Notes under the pieces: model-generated
Databases searched by the model: none
Told to the model about the DNA's origin: nothing
The model's input: only the letters and a program-made list of their open reading frames with translations
Assembly (NCBI RefSeq): GCF_048268085.1
Contig: NZ_JBLWWF010000004.1
Location: 1-64,000 of the forward strand
Direction of reading: 5' to 3'
From: Neptunicella sp048268085
Lineage (GTDB): Bacteria > Pseudomonadota > Gammaproteobacteria > Enterobacterales > Alteromonadaceae
DNA: 64,000 bases
Shown: positions 28,645-36,887 of the stretch, one piece after another
Numbering within the stretch: position 1 is the first letter of the stretch
Layout: each line of letters begins with the position of its first letter
Position numbers and translations under genes: made by a program

Positions 28645-28947
28645 CTAAATAATCGGATGATGAACGGTCACCAATTTGGTGCCATCGGGAAATGTTGCTT
28701 CAACCTGTACATCGGGGATCAGTTCGGCAATGCCGTCCATGACTTGCTCCTTGCTTAATAAAGTTCGGCCGTAATCCATTAATTCTGCGACCGTGCGACC
28801 ATCTCTGGCTCCTTCCATTATTTCCATCGAAATATAAGCGACCGCTTCGGGGTAATTTAACTTTACCCCGCGTTTTAAACGGCGTTCAGCCAACAATGCT
28901 GCGGTAAATATCAATAATTTATCTTTTTCTCTGGGTAATAAATCCAT
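28645..28947 (-). CDS. ureA: Urease subunit gamma
   Basis: A 100-residue structural subunit of the UreABC trimer-of-trimers. The sequences LPREKDKLLIFTAALLAERR, ISMEIMEGARDG and QVEATFPDGTKLVTVHHPI are nearly invariant in the family. The three separate subunit genes follow the usual bacterial arrangement. It begins 40 bp after ureD. Confidence 0.98.
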   Translation of the reverse strand: MDLLPREKDKLLIFTAALLAERRLKRGVKLNYPEAVAYISMEIMEGARDGRTVAELMDYGRTLLSKEQVMDGIAELIPDVQVEATFPDGTKLVTVHHPII

Positions 28948-28987
28948 CGTTGTTTCTCATATCTGCTTTTTAACGACTAAGTCCGAT

Positions 28988-29905
28988 TCAGGTAAACCAG
29001 ATGCGCGGTTGCTGAACATCCTGTCCTTTACAATAAGGACGCGTAAGTTGCCATATTTGAATAAAATAATGCTTACATTGCTGGGCTTGTGAGCCCAAAT
29101 AGCGCGCCACTAACACGCCATCAAGATTGGTGATACTAACCAGCTGTGAGGCGTTCATTTCACTAATGAGTGCTCTAACTTGTTCAAGCAATTCACGCCG
29201 TTGATTTTCATTTAAATCGGGGACATAAAGAATAAAACTGCCAAATACCGGATTACCGGCCAGTCCCGCGGAATGCTGTAACAGCTTATTGCTAGCATTA
29301 ATGACTATACGGTCGTGATAAATCAGTTTTTGCTGGCAAAATAATCGATTTAATTGGGTGAATTGGCCTTTATTAAAGGGTTGCTGTGAGGCCGGCAAAC
29401 CCAAACAGGTAATTTCCCAACCTAAATAAATACTGTCTGATTGCAGATGAATATCTACCTGATTAAACGCATCGGCACCGTTATAAATCAGCGTCTCTTG
29501 CGGCAGATATTCGAGCATCGCTTGGGAGCCAATATAAAAGGTGCTGATTTGGGTTTGTTTCGTATCACCAATATTCAGGTCATCGCGAGCACGATAGAAA
29601 CGATTGGCACCAGGCGTGGTAATCAAAGCTTGTGCATCCTCTCCCAACCTTGATAGCAGATGCAATTCGTCACCGGAGACGATACCGGCAGGAGGATGTA
29701 ATAAATACACATGGGCGCATTGTCGGCCTTCGGGATAGAACGCTTTTTGCACCGATAATGGCCCCTGACGCCTGACCTTGTTGAGTCGGGTTCCATCGTT
29801 ATTACAAGTAAACTCCAGTTCCAGACTGGCAATCCAGCTATTTTTGCCCGTTTTTAGCGATGGCGCTGTGACCACTGCATTTTTTACCGCATTATATTGC
29901 ATCAA
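28988..29905 (-). CDS. ureD: Urease accessory protein UreD
   Basis: A 305-residue beta-helical UreD (UreH), which binds apo-urease and with UreF forms the tunnel for nickel transfer. The HPPAGIVSGDEL segment, TTPGANRFYRA and LEYLPQETLIYNGA are family landmarks. It starts 5 bp after urtE, so importer and enzyme genes are apparently co-transcribed. Confidence 0.94.
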   Translation of the reverse strand: MMQYNAVKNAVVTAPSLKTGKNSWIASLELEFTCNNDGTRLNKVRRQGPLSVQKAFYPEGRQCAHVYLLHPPAGIVSGDELHLLSRLGEDAQALITTPGANRFYRARDDLNIGDTKQTQISTFYIGSQAMLEYLPQETLIYNGADAFNQVDIHLQSDSIYLGWEITCLGLPASQQPFNKGQFTQLNRLFCQQKLIYHDRIVINASNKLLQHSAGLAGNPVFGSFILYVPDLNENQRRELLEQVRALISEMNASQLVSITNLDGVLVARYLGSQAQQCKHYFIQIWQLTRPYCKGQDVQQPRIWFT

Positions 29906-29910
29906 TAAAT

Positions 29911-30606
29911 TTACACCGCCAGATGTTGACTAACCAATTCGGCATCCAATTTTTCCATTTCCCCTGATGCAATTACCGAGCCTTTTTCCATTAAATAGAA
30001 AAACTCTCCCACCGCCCGGGCAAAAGGCAGTTTTTGCTCAACCAGTATGATGGTCATACCCTGTTCTTTGTTAAGCTTAAGCAATACATCACGGATCAGT
30101 TGCACGATATTGGGTTGTATGCCCTCATTTGGTTCATCGAGTATCAATACGTCGGGATTCAGTACTAAGGCGCGGGCTATCGCTAACTGTTGCTGCTGGC
30201 CTCCGGACAAATCGCCGCCACGCCGATGTAACATTTCCTTTAACACCGGAAACAACGCATAAACCGATTCGGGGATCTTTTTCGAACGCTGGCGCTGACA
30301 ATTCAGACTCAACTTGAGATTTTCTTCTACCGTTAACTGGGGGAAAATATCCCGCCCTTGTGGAACATAACCAATACCAATGTTTGGCCTTAATTCAACA
30401 CTCTCACGGGAAACATCCTTGTTGCCAATCTGGATCACGCCACTATCAATAGGAAGTAAGCCCATAATGCACTTAAGCAAGGTGGTTTTACCCACTCCAT
30501 TACGTCCCATGATACAAGTTCTGGAACCCGGCTTGATGCACATATCCAGATCCCACAAAATTTGAGTGCCGCCATATTTTTGATTTACTGATGTCAATTC
30601 GATCAT
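29911..30606 (-). CDS. urtE: Urea ABC transporter ATP-binding protein UrtE
   Basis: A 231-residue ABC ATPase of the branched-chain amino-acid (LivF-like) branch. Walker A is GRNGVGKTTLLK (about residues 34-45), the signature LSGGQQQQLAIARAL precedes Walker B VLILDEPNEG. It pairs with UrtD to drive UrtBC. It begins 2 bp after urtD. Confidence 0.95.
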   Translation of the reverse strand: MIELTSVNQKYGGTQILWDLDMCIKPGSRTCIMGRNGVGKTTLLKCIMGLLPIDSGVIQIGNKDVSRESVELRPNIGIGYVPQGRDIFPQLTVEENLKLSLNCQRQRSKKIPESVYALFPVLKEMLHRRGGDLSGGQQQQLAIARALVLNPDVLILDEPNEGIQPNIVQLIRDVLLKLNKEQGMTIILVEQKLPFARAVGEFFYLMEKGSVIASGEMEKLDAELVSQHLAV

Positions 30607-30608
30607 AA

Positions 30609-31409
30609 TTAACTGTGATCCTCACCCAAATAAACTTCAATCACTTGTGGATTTGACTGAATCTGAGCCATGCTACCTTCAGCCAAGACTGAACCTTGAT
30701 GTAATACAGTCACCGTTCTAGCAATTGAACGGACAAACGCCATATCATGCTCCACAACCACTACCGAATGCTCCCCTGCCAATGAAGTAAGCAATTCAGC
30801 AGTGCGCTCTGTTTCTTGCGCCGTCATCCCCGCCACCGGCTCATCAACCAGCAATAATTGCGGTTCGGCCGCGAGTAACATGCCAATTTCCAACCACTGT
30901 TTCTGTCCGTGAGACAATGCTCCCGCCATCATGTTGCGGTGCTGGCTCAGACCAATAGTGGTCAGAATTTGATCTATTTTGTCTTGTTGATAAGTGGTTA
31001 ATTTGTGCACCAATGCCGACCAAACTCCCTTATCACCAGCCAAACTTAACTCGATATTTTCAAACACCGTGAGAAACTCAAACACTGTCGGCTTTTGAAA
31101 CTTTCTACCGATACCAGCCTGAGCAATATCAGCTTCAGTCATTCCAAGTAAATTGATTTGCTGACCAAAGCTCACTTTACCGGTATCAGGGCGGGTTTTT
31201 CCGGTGATCACATCCATTAAGGTGGTTTTACCTGCGCCATTGGCGCCAATCAGGCAACGTAATTCGCCTTTTTTGATATACAAATTAAGATCATTCAGCG
31301 CCTTGAATCCATCAAAACTGACACTGACATCTTCCACATACAAGATCATCCCATGACGAGTATCCACCGATGATTGGAGGTTCTCTGCACTATCTATCAA
31401 CGCCGTCAT
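30609..31409 (-). CDS. urtD: Urea ABC transporter ATP-binding protein UrtD
   Basis: A 266-residue LivG-like ABC ATPase with Walker A GANGAGKTTLMD, a signature in GALSHGQKQWLEIG and Walker B LLLVDEPVAGMT. An N-terminal extension of about 25 residues precedes the ABC domain. Its start overlaps the urtC stop by 4 bp. Confidence 0.95.
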   Translation of the reverse strand: MTALIDSAENLQSSVDTRHGMILYVEDVSVSFDGFKALNDLNLYIKKGELRCLIGANGAGKTTLMDVITGKTRPDTGKVSFGQQINLLGMTEADIAQAGIGRKFQKPTVFEFLTVFENIELSLAGDKGVWSALVHKLTTYQQDKIDQILTTIGLSQHRNMMAGALSHGQKQWLEIGMLLAAEPQLLLVDEPVAGMTAQETERTAELLTSLAGEHSVVVVEHDMAFVRSIARTVTVLHQGSVLAEGSMAQIQSNPQVIEVYLGEDHS

Positions 31410-32557
31410 GACTTCACCTCCTTTGGCGATTGACCAACCGCAGGTTGACGGGATTTAAATAACTGGCCCTGCAATGAAGGCAATAAACCAGCAATTCCCT
31501 TAGGCAGTAGCAATGTGACTAACACAAACAGTCCACCTAAGGCATACAACCAGGCTTCTGGCATCACTGCTGTTAAACGGGTTTTGGCATAGCTGACAAT
31601 AATCGCACCTATGAGTGCACCGTATAATGATCCCCGTCCACCAATCGCCACCCATACAACGATTTCAATCGAATTGAGCGGTGAAAACTCTCCGGGATTA
31701 ATAATGCCCACTTGAGGCACATAAAGGGCGCCGGCGACGCCGGCAAACATGGCGGAGATCACAAAGATACACACTTTATAATGCTCAGGTTTATAACCAA
31801 TAAAACGCACACGACTTTCTGCATCACGAATGGAGACCAGCACCCGTCCCATTTTTGAATTAACAATATAATGGCTGATCCAGAACCCTAATCCCAAAGC
31901 CAACGCGGTCATGGCAAATAGCACTACACGTGTGTTGTCAGCCTGCAATGAATAGCCCAGAATTTCTTTGAAATCTGTCAGGCCATTGTTACCACCAAAG
32001 CCCATCTCGTTACGGAAAAAACTTAATAACAATGCGTAGGTCATTGCTTGAGTCATAATCGACAAATACACCCCGCTAACTCGTGAACGGAAAGCCATCG
32101 AGCCAAACACAAAAGCTAATAGTCCGGGCCCAACAAACACCATCACCACCATCCACAGAAAACTGTCAGACCCCAGCCAATACCATGGCAAGCTATCCCA
32201 ATTGAGAAACACCATAAAATCCGGTAATTCCGGGTTGCCATACACGCCACGATCACCAATTTGGCGCATTAGGTACATGCCCATGGCATAACCGCCCAAG
32301 GCAAAAAAAGCCCCATGCCCCAAGCTCAATATCCCGCAATACCCCCAGACCAAATCAACTGCCAACGCCAATAAGGCATAACACAGATATTTACCCATTA
32401 ACGTGACGGTATAAGTACTCACATGTAATAACGAACCTTCGGCAAATACCAGGTTGCAAAAAGCCACATAAAAGGTGCTGTTCAACAAACAAACCACGAC
32501 TGTTTGCAGACTATTGGCGAACTTAATCGCTCCGTGAATTTTGGATAAATAACTCAT
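31406..32557 (-). CDS. urtC: Urea ABC transporter permease UrtC
   Basis: A 383-residue LivM-like permease with about ten predicted membrane helices. The GYCGILSLGHGAFFALGGYAMG and NPGEFSPLNSIEIVVWVAIGG segments are typical of UrtC. Its start overlaps the urtB stop by 4 bp, indicating coupled translation. Confidence 0.95.
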   Translation of the reverse strand: MSYLSKIHGAIKFANSLQTVVVCLLNSTFYVAFCNLVFAEGSLLHVSTYTVTLMGKYLCYALLALAVDLVWGYCGILSLGHGAFFALGGYAMGMYLMRQIGDRGVYGNPELPDFMVFLNWDSLPWYWLGSDSFLWMVVMVFVGPGLLAFVFGSMAFRSRVSGVYLSIMTQAMTYALLLSFFRNEMGFGGNNGLTDFKEILGYSLQADNTRVVLFAMTALALGLGFWISHYIVNSKMGRVLVSIRDAESRVRFIGYKPEHYKVCIFVISAMFAGVAGALYVPQVGIINPGEFSPLNSIEIVVWVAIGGRGSLYGALIGAIIVSYAKTRLTAVMPEAWLYALGGLFVLVTLLLPKGIAGLLPSLQGQLFKSRQPAVGQSPKEVKS

Positions 32558-34185
32558 GATTCCGCCGCCCTTCCTTTGATTGGAAATAATCCTTGAGGAC
32601 GCTTTTGCATAAACAGGATCAAACCGATTAATACCAGAATACTGGCCAGTACCGAGCCGGTTAGCGGCTCCAGAAATTTATTAATCGTGCCCAGTGACAT
32701 GGCGGCCAATAGTGTGCCCCACAAGTTGCCCACGCCGCCAAATACTACGACTAAGAAGGAATCGATAATATAGGATTGGCCCATATTAGGGCCCACATTG
32801 GTTAATTGACTTAGTACTACCCCTGCAATTCCCGCAATACCGGAACCCAGACCAAAGGTAATCGCGTCGACCCAGCTACTACGTATACTCAGGGCTCTAG
32901 CCATTTGTCTGTTTTGCGACACCGCTCTGACATGAAGCCCCAATGAGGTTTTATTCATAACCAACATTAAGATGAAAAACACGGCCAGTGAAAACAGCAG
33001 GATATACAGGCGGTTATAGGTAAGTGAGAAAATTGGATTAATCTGCCAGGAGCCACTTATCCAGTCAGGACTACTGACTTGGCGATTGAGCGGAGAAAAA
33101 ACCGTGCGTACCAGTTGCTGCAAAATAAGGCTGATGCCGAACGTGGCCAACAAGGTTTCTAACGGGCGGCCCTTCAAAAAGCGAATGACACAACGTTCGA
33201 TGACTATTCCCATACTACCGGATACCACAAAGGCTGCAGGGATGGCGATAAACAGAGAATAGGCGAGTAACTCCGGAAAAAGTTGCTGTACCGCATAAGT
33301 GGTATATGCTCCGAGCATAATCATCTCGCCATGAGCCATGTTGATTACCCCCATCACGCCAAAAGTAATCGCCAAACCGATGGCAGCCAGCAGTAATACC
33401 GAGCCCAAACTTAATCCAAAGAAAATGTTTTCGATAAACTGATAAAAGCTACGCTTGTTTTCAATACTATCAATGGCTTTTTCCAGCGCTCTTTTTAGTT
33501 GAGCATCATCTTTATCGACTTGACGTAATTCCATCGCCATCACATTTTTAACGCTCGGCTCCAAACTACTGGCAACAATCTTAATCGCTGCCAATTTTTG
33601 TGCTCTATCACCGGTTTTAAGTTGACGCACAGCAATCGCTGTTTGCATCAAATTTTTAACATCGTTGTTTGATTCGGTCTTGACCAGTTTTTGTAATCGC
33701 TGGGTTGCCCCCTGATCCGGGTTATCCAGAATTTGCTGCACCGCTTGCAAGCGGATATCCGCATCGGAATGGGTAAAATTAAGCTGTGCCAAGAGGCCCC
33801 GTAGTTGGCTACGTAGATTATTATTGGTACGTATTTTTTTAAGCCCTGATTTGGCTTGGGGTGCAAGGTTTGTGGAGCTAAGAATGTCTTGTGCAGCATA
33901 CAGACCGTCGGGTTGCTTTTTGATCCATACCACCCGTTTATCCTTTTTAAGATAATACAGGTCCCCTTCGATTAAATATTTCAAGACCTTGTCGACTCTG
34001 GGATCACCGCTATCGGCCAGTTCTTCGGCCAAAATGGAGAGTTGCTTGAAATTGGCATCGGGCAATTGCGCGACGAGTGTAGAGAAATGAGTCTCATCGT
34101 CAGCAAAGCTCACATTAACGACGCTCAACCAGCACAGTATCCCACAAAAAAGCACGCCAATAGTGTTGCTATACGAACGACGCAT
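32554..34185 (-). CDS. urtB: Urea ABC transporter permease UrtB
   Basis: A 543-residue LivH-like permease. As is usual for UrtB it has a signal peptide (about 1-28, ending SFA) and a long extracytoplasmic helical-repeat region (about 30-245) before the membrane domain (about 255-540), which contains the GVMGVINMAHGEMIMLGAY signature. The extra domain distinguishes UrtB from amino-acid LivH permeases. A strong hairpin separates it from urtA. Confidence 0.95.
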   Translation of the reverse strand: MRRSYSNTIGVLFCGILCWLSVVNVSFADDETHFSTLVAQLPDANFKQLSILAEELADSGDPRVDKVLKYLIEGDLYYLKKDKRVVWIKKQPDGLYAAQDILSSTNLAPQAKSGLKKIRTNNNLRSQLRGLLAQLNFTHSDADIRLQAVQQILDNPDQGATQRLQKLVKTESNNDVKNLMQTAIAVRQLKTGDRAQKLAAIKIVASSLEPSVKNVMAMELRQVDKDDAQLKRALEKAIDSIENKRSFYQFIENIFFGLSLGSVLLLAAIGLAITFGVMGVINMAHGEMIMLGAYTTYAVQQLFPELLAYSLFIAIPAAFVVSGSMGIVIERCVIRFLKGRPLETLLATFGISLILQQLVRTVFSPLNRQVSSPDWISGSWQINPIFSLTYNRLYILLFSLAVFFILMLVMNKTSLGLHVRAVSQNRQMARALSIRSSWVDAITFGLGSGIAGIAGVVLSQLTNVGPNMGQSYIIDSFLVVVFGGVGNLWGTLLAAMSLGTINKFLEPLTGSVLASILVLIGLILFMQKRPQGLFPIKGRAAES

Positions 34186-34232
34186 TCATTATTCCTCGGG
34201 AAATTGGTTTAGGTTATTAATACGCTTGTGAT

Positions 34233-34259
34233 GGAAGCAGAGCGTTATACTCTGCTTCC
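34233..34259 (-). other. Hairpin between urtA and urtB
   Basis: Perfect 10-bp stem (34233-34242 with 34250-34259) and a 7-nt loop, immediately after the urtA stop codon and lacking a T-tract. Such structures after binding-protein genes commonly protect the upstream message and lower permease expression. Confidence 0.65.
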
Positions 34260-34266
34260 TCAATAA

Positions 34267-35550
34267 CTACATATTTTGACCAGAACACTTGGCGGTTTTG
34301 GTGTCAAAATTTCCGCATTTAACCGGGAACGTCCAATCTGAAATCAAATATTTAGAGCTGTCTAAATAATTTGACCAGGCATCACCGATTACCGTATCTG
34401 GCGTGGATGACACCACTTCAAACTGACCATTTTCCTGAATTTCACCAATCAATACCGGTTTGGATAAGTGATGATTTGAATTCATTACCGCGATACCGCC
34501 GGTCAAATTCGGGGTAGTCACGCCAATCATGGCCTGTTCTACACTATCAACATCAGTAGTACCGGCTTTTTCAACGGCTTTAGCCCACATATTGAAACCG
34601 ATATAAGTGGCTTCCATCGGATCGTTGGTAACACGTTTGTCATCCTTAATGTATTTCTTCCAGTCTGCGATAAATTTTTCATTCTCTGGTGTATCAACAC
34701 TCTGGAAATAATTCCAAGCGGCCAGATGTCCGACTAAGGGTGATGTATCAAACCCGGATAGTTCTTCTTCCCCTACAGAAAACGCCACTACCGGAATATC
34801 TTCCGCCGAAATGCCCTGATTACCTAGTTCCTTATAAAACGGTACATTAGCGTCACCATTGATGGTGGAAACCACAGCGGTTTTCATGCCTTCCGAGCCA
34901 AATTTTTTCACTTCAGCCACAATACTCTGCCAGTCAGAGTGCCCAAAAGGCGTGTAATTGATCATGATGTCCTGTTGCTTTACGCCTTTGGATTTCAGAT
35001 AGGCTTCAAGAATTTTATTAGTGGTACGTGGGTAAACGTAGTCAGTTCCCATTAATACCCAACGCTGTACTCCGTGCTCATTCATCAAATAGTCAACGGC
35101 AGGGATCGCTTGTTGGTTTGGCGCTGCGCCGGTATAGAATACATTTTTGGAAGATTCTTCCCCTTCGTACTGGACGGGGTAAAACAGCAAACCATTAAGC
35201 TCTTCCAATACCGGTAAAGCAGATTTGCGTGATACTGATGTCCAGCAACCAAAGATCACATCGACTTTATCTTTGGATAACAATTCACGGGTTTTTTCGG
35301 CAAATAATGGCCAGTTAGACGCGGGATCCACAACCACAGGCTCAAGCTTTTTGCCCAATAATCCCCCCTTTTTATTTTGTTCTTCTATCATCATCAAAAC
35401 CGTATCTTTAAGGGTGGTTTCACTGATTGCCATGGTGCCTGACAGGGAATGTAAAACTCCAACTTTGATAGTGTCAGCCGCGCTCACAGCCTGACTGACG
35501 AGACTGCTGGCGATAATGGTGCTGGCCAGTATAAGTTTTTTAAATTTCAT
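34267..35550 (-). CDS. urtA: Urea ABC transporter substrate-binding protein UrtA
   Basis: A 427-residue periplasmic binding protein with a Sec signal peptide (about 1-24, VSA before ADT) and the type I Leu/Ile/Val-like fold. IKVGVLHSLSGTMAISETTL at the start of the mature protein and FYPVQYEGEESSKNVFYTGAAPNQQ are UrtA signatures. It captures urea for UrtBCDE. An AGGA site precedes the ATG. It should be the most abundant product of the island. Confidence 0.96.
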   Translation of the reverse strand: MKFKKLILASTIIASSLVSQAVSAADTIKVGVLHSLSGTMAISETTLKDTVLMMIEEQNKKGGLLGKKLEPVVVDPASNWPLFAEKTRELLSKDKVDVIFGCWTSVSRKSALPVLEELNGLLFYPVQYEGEESSKNVFYTGAAPNQQAIPAVDYLMNEHGVQRWVLMGTDYVYPRTTNKILEAYLKSKGVKQQDIMINYTPFGHSDWQSIVAEVKKFGSEGMKTAVVSTINGDANVPFYKELGNQGISAEDIPVVAFSVGEEELSGFDTSPLVGHLAAWNYFQSVDTPENEKFIADWKKYIKDDKRVTNDPMEATYIGFNMWAKAVEKAGTTDVDSVEQAMIGVTTPNLTGGIAVMNSNHHLSKPVLIGEIQENGQFEVVSSTPDTVIGDAWSNYLDSSKYLISDWTFPVKCGNFDTKTAKCSGQNM

Positions 35551-35593
35551 GATTCATATCCTATTAATTGTTTATTTGAATAAGAAAGTCTGG

Positions 35594-35626
35594 TTAACCA
35601 ACGCTTTTTAAGAACGTGGTGGTTAA
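35594..35626 (-). other. Imperfect hairpin between porin gene and urtA
   Basis: The arms TTAACCAACG (35594-35603) and CGTGGTGGTTAA (35615-35626) pair with a 2-nt bulge. It lies in the 106-bp gap and has no clean T-tract. It may be a partial terminator or processing site allowing different levels of porin and UrtA. Confidence 0.4.
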
Positions 35627-35656
35627 TTAAAAAATCTTTTTATTTAAACGGTGTTT

Positions 35657-36613
35657 TTAAAATGTCACCAGGGCTTCAACGGCGATGCTATCGGAGTCCA
35701 TGCCGCTTACATCGTCTGAATCCTTGCGGTATTCAAACACCATCAGCAAGTTGTCATTTACGGCATAGCTCGGTGAGATAGTGATCGCGCTCATATCTTC
35801 CCAAGTGGTCCCCATGGCATCTTCAACTTCATAATCGTGGTATCTAACGGTTAAACCGAAGGTATCGAAGGCATAATTAGCCATGACTAGATAACCACTG
35901 GCATCAGCAGCGGCTAAAGAGGTGTATTCTGATGAGTTATACTCGGCTGCGAGTGTTAGCGGACCTTGTGCGTAACTGGCCCAAAGGTTAATCATTTTGG
36001 TATCTTCATCAGTACCGGCTAACTTATCAAAGGAATAAAATCCTTTAATGGTGATGGAATCGGTTGGCATGATAGCAATCATGGTTTCCACCCCCGGGGT
36101 TTCAGAGTCGGTGGACTCAGGTCCAGCCAAATCATTTACCACCGATACGGCAAAAGCATAGCCGTTACCGTTATAAAGACCGGAAACACCTTGCTGGTAG
36201 TAACCATAAAAATATTTGGCATAACCGGTACCGGAATATTGAAATAATCCAGTGGGCTCTTCCGTTTCCCAGCCTGAATAACTTAAAAAGCGCCCTGCCT
36301 TTACGGTAAATTGGTCAGATACCGCATAGGTAATAAAGGCTTGCTCAACATCCACTTCACTGTTTTGATACTCAACATCCACAAAAGCCTTAAGTTTATT
36401 ACCAAAATCATAAGCGAAATCGATTTCAACCTGATCAATACCAGAGTCATGTGTTGACCCCACCCCATCGGTATCGATTGACAGATATGACATATCAATA
36501 AAGCCACTGTAAGTTAACTTGCCGGTTGATTCGTCTGCATGAGCTGCAGACAGTGTCCCCATAGAAAGCATTAACGTCGCTGCTACAGGGGTTAATCTAG
36601 TGAGTCGTTTCAT
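35657..36613 (-). CDS. Outer-membrane porin of the urea island (OmpL-like beta-barrel)
   Basis: A 318-residue protein with a signal peptide (about 1-26, ending AHA), alternating amphipathic strands throughout, and a C-terminal phenylalanine (VEALVTF) as needed for Bam-mediated insertion. It resembles the putative beta-barrel porin-2 group and, by position, FmdC-type porins found before short-chain amide/urea transporter genes. It is the first gene upstream of urtA on the same strand and divergent from the sensor kinase. A urea/amide channel function is inferred from context; barrel nature is well supported. Confidence 0.85.
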   Translation of the reverse strand: MKRLTRLTPVAATLMLSMGTLSAAHADESTGKLTYSGFIDMSYLSIDTDGVGSTHDSGIDQVEIDFAYDFGNKLKAFVDVEYQNSEVDVEQAFITYAVSDQFTVKAGRFLSYSGWETEEPTGLFQYSGTGYAKYFYGYYQQGVSGLYNGNGYAFAVSVVNDLAGPESTDSETPGVETMIAIMPTDSITIKGFYSFDKLAGTDEDTKMINLWASYAQGPLTLAAEYNSSEYTSLAAADASGYLVMANYAFDTFGLTVRYHDYEVEDAMGTTWEDMSAITISPSYAVNDNLLMVFEYRKDSDDVSGMDSDSIAVEALVTF

Positions 36614-36757
36614 TATGTTGTGTCCCAGTTTTTTAAGAGATTAATAAATGTGTGGTTATCTTTTTGAGTGATAACTTTTCACATGCCTATTTACAGCTGG
36701 GATTAGTATGTGGATTGTTGGCAATAGATAACATTCGCAAAAGCGCGCAATGGACTA

Positions 36758-36769
36758 CGTAAATTTACG
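36758..36769. promoter_or_regulatory. Candidate operator palindrome, porin/kinase spacer
   Basis: CGTAAATTTACG, a perfect 12-bp palindrome embedded in ACTACGTAAATTTACGCAT, lies in the 274-bp spacer between the divergent porin and sensor-kinase genes. LuxR-family response regulators bind such short dyads, so it is a candidate site for the neighbouring regulator. Confidence 0.4.
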
Positions 36770-36887
36770 CATAGGATATGGCACAAATATTGTGTAGGAT
36801 GATTACGCGTTAGCCAAAAAAGCAGAATAAAGCCAGTGACTTAGCTAAAACGCCTCTTAATGATAAATAATGCGAAAATAGTATCTG

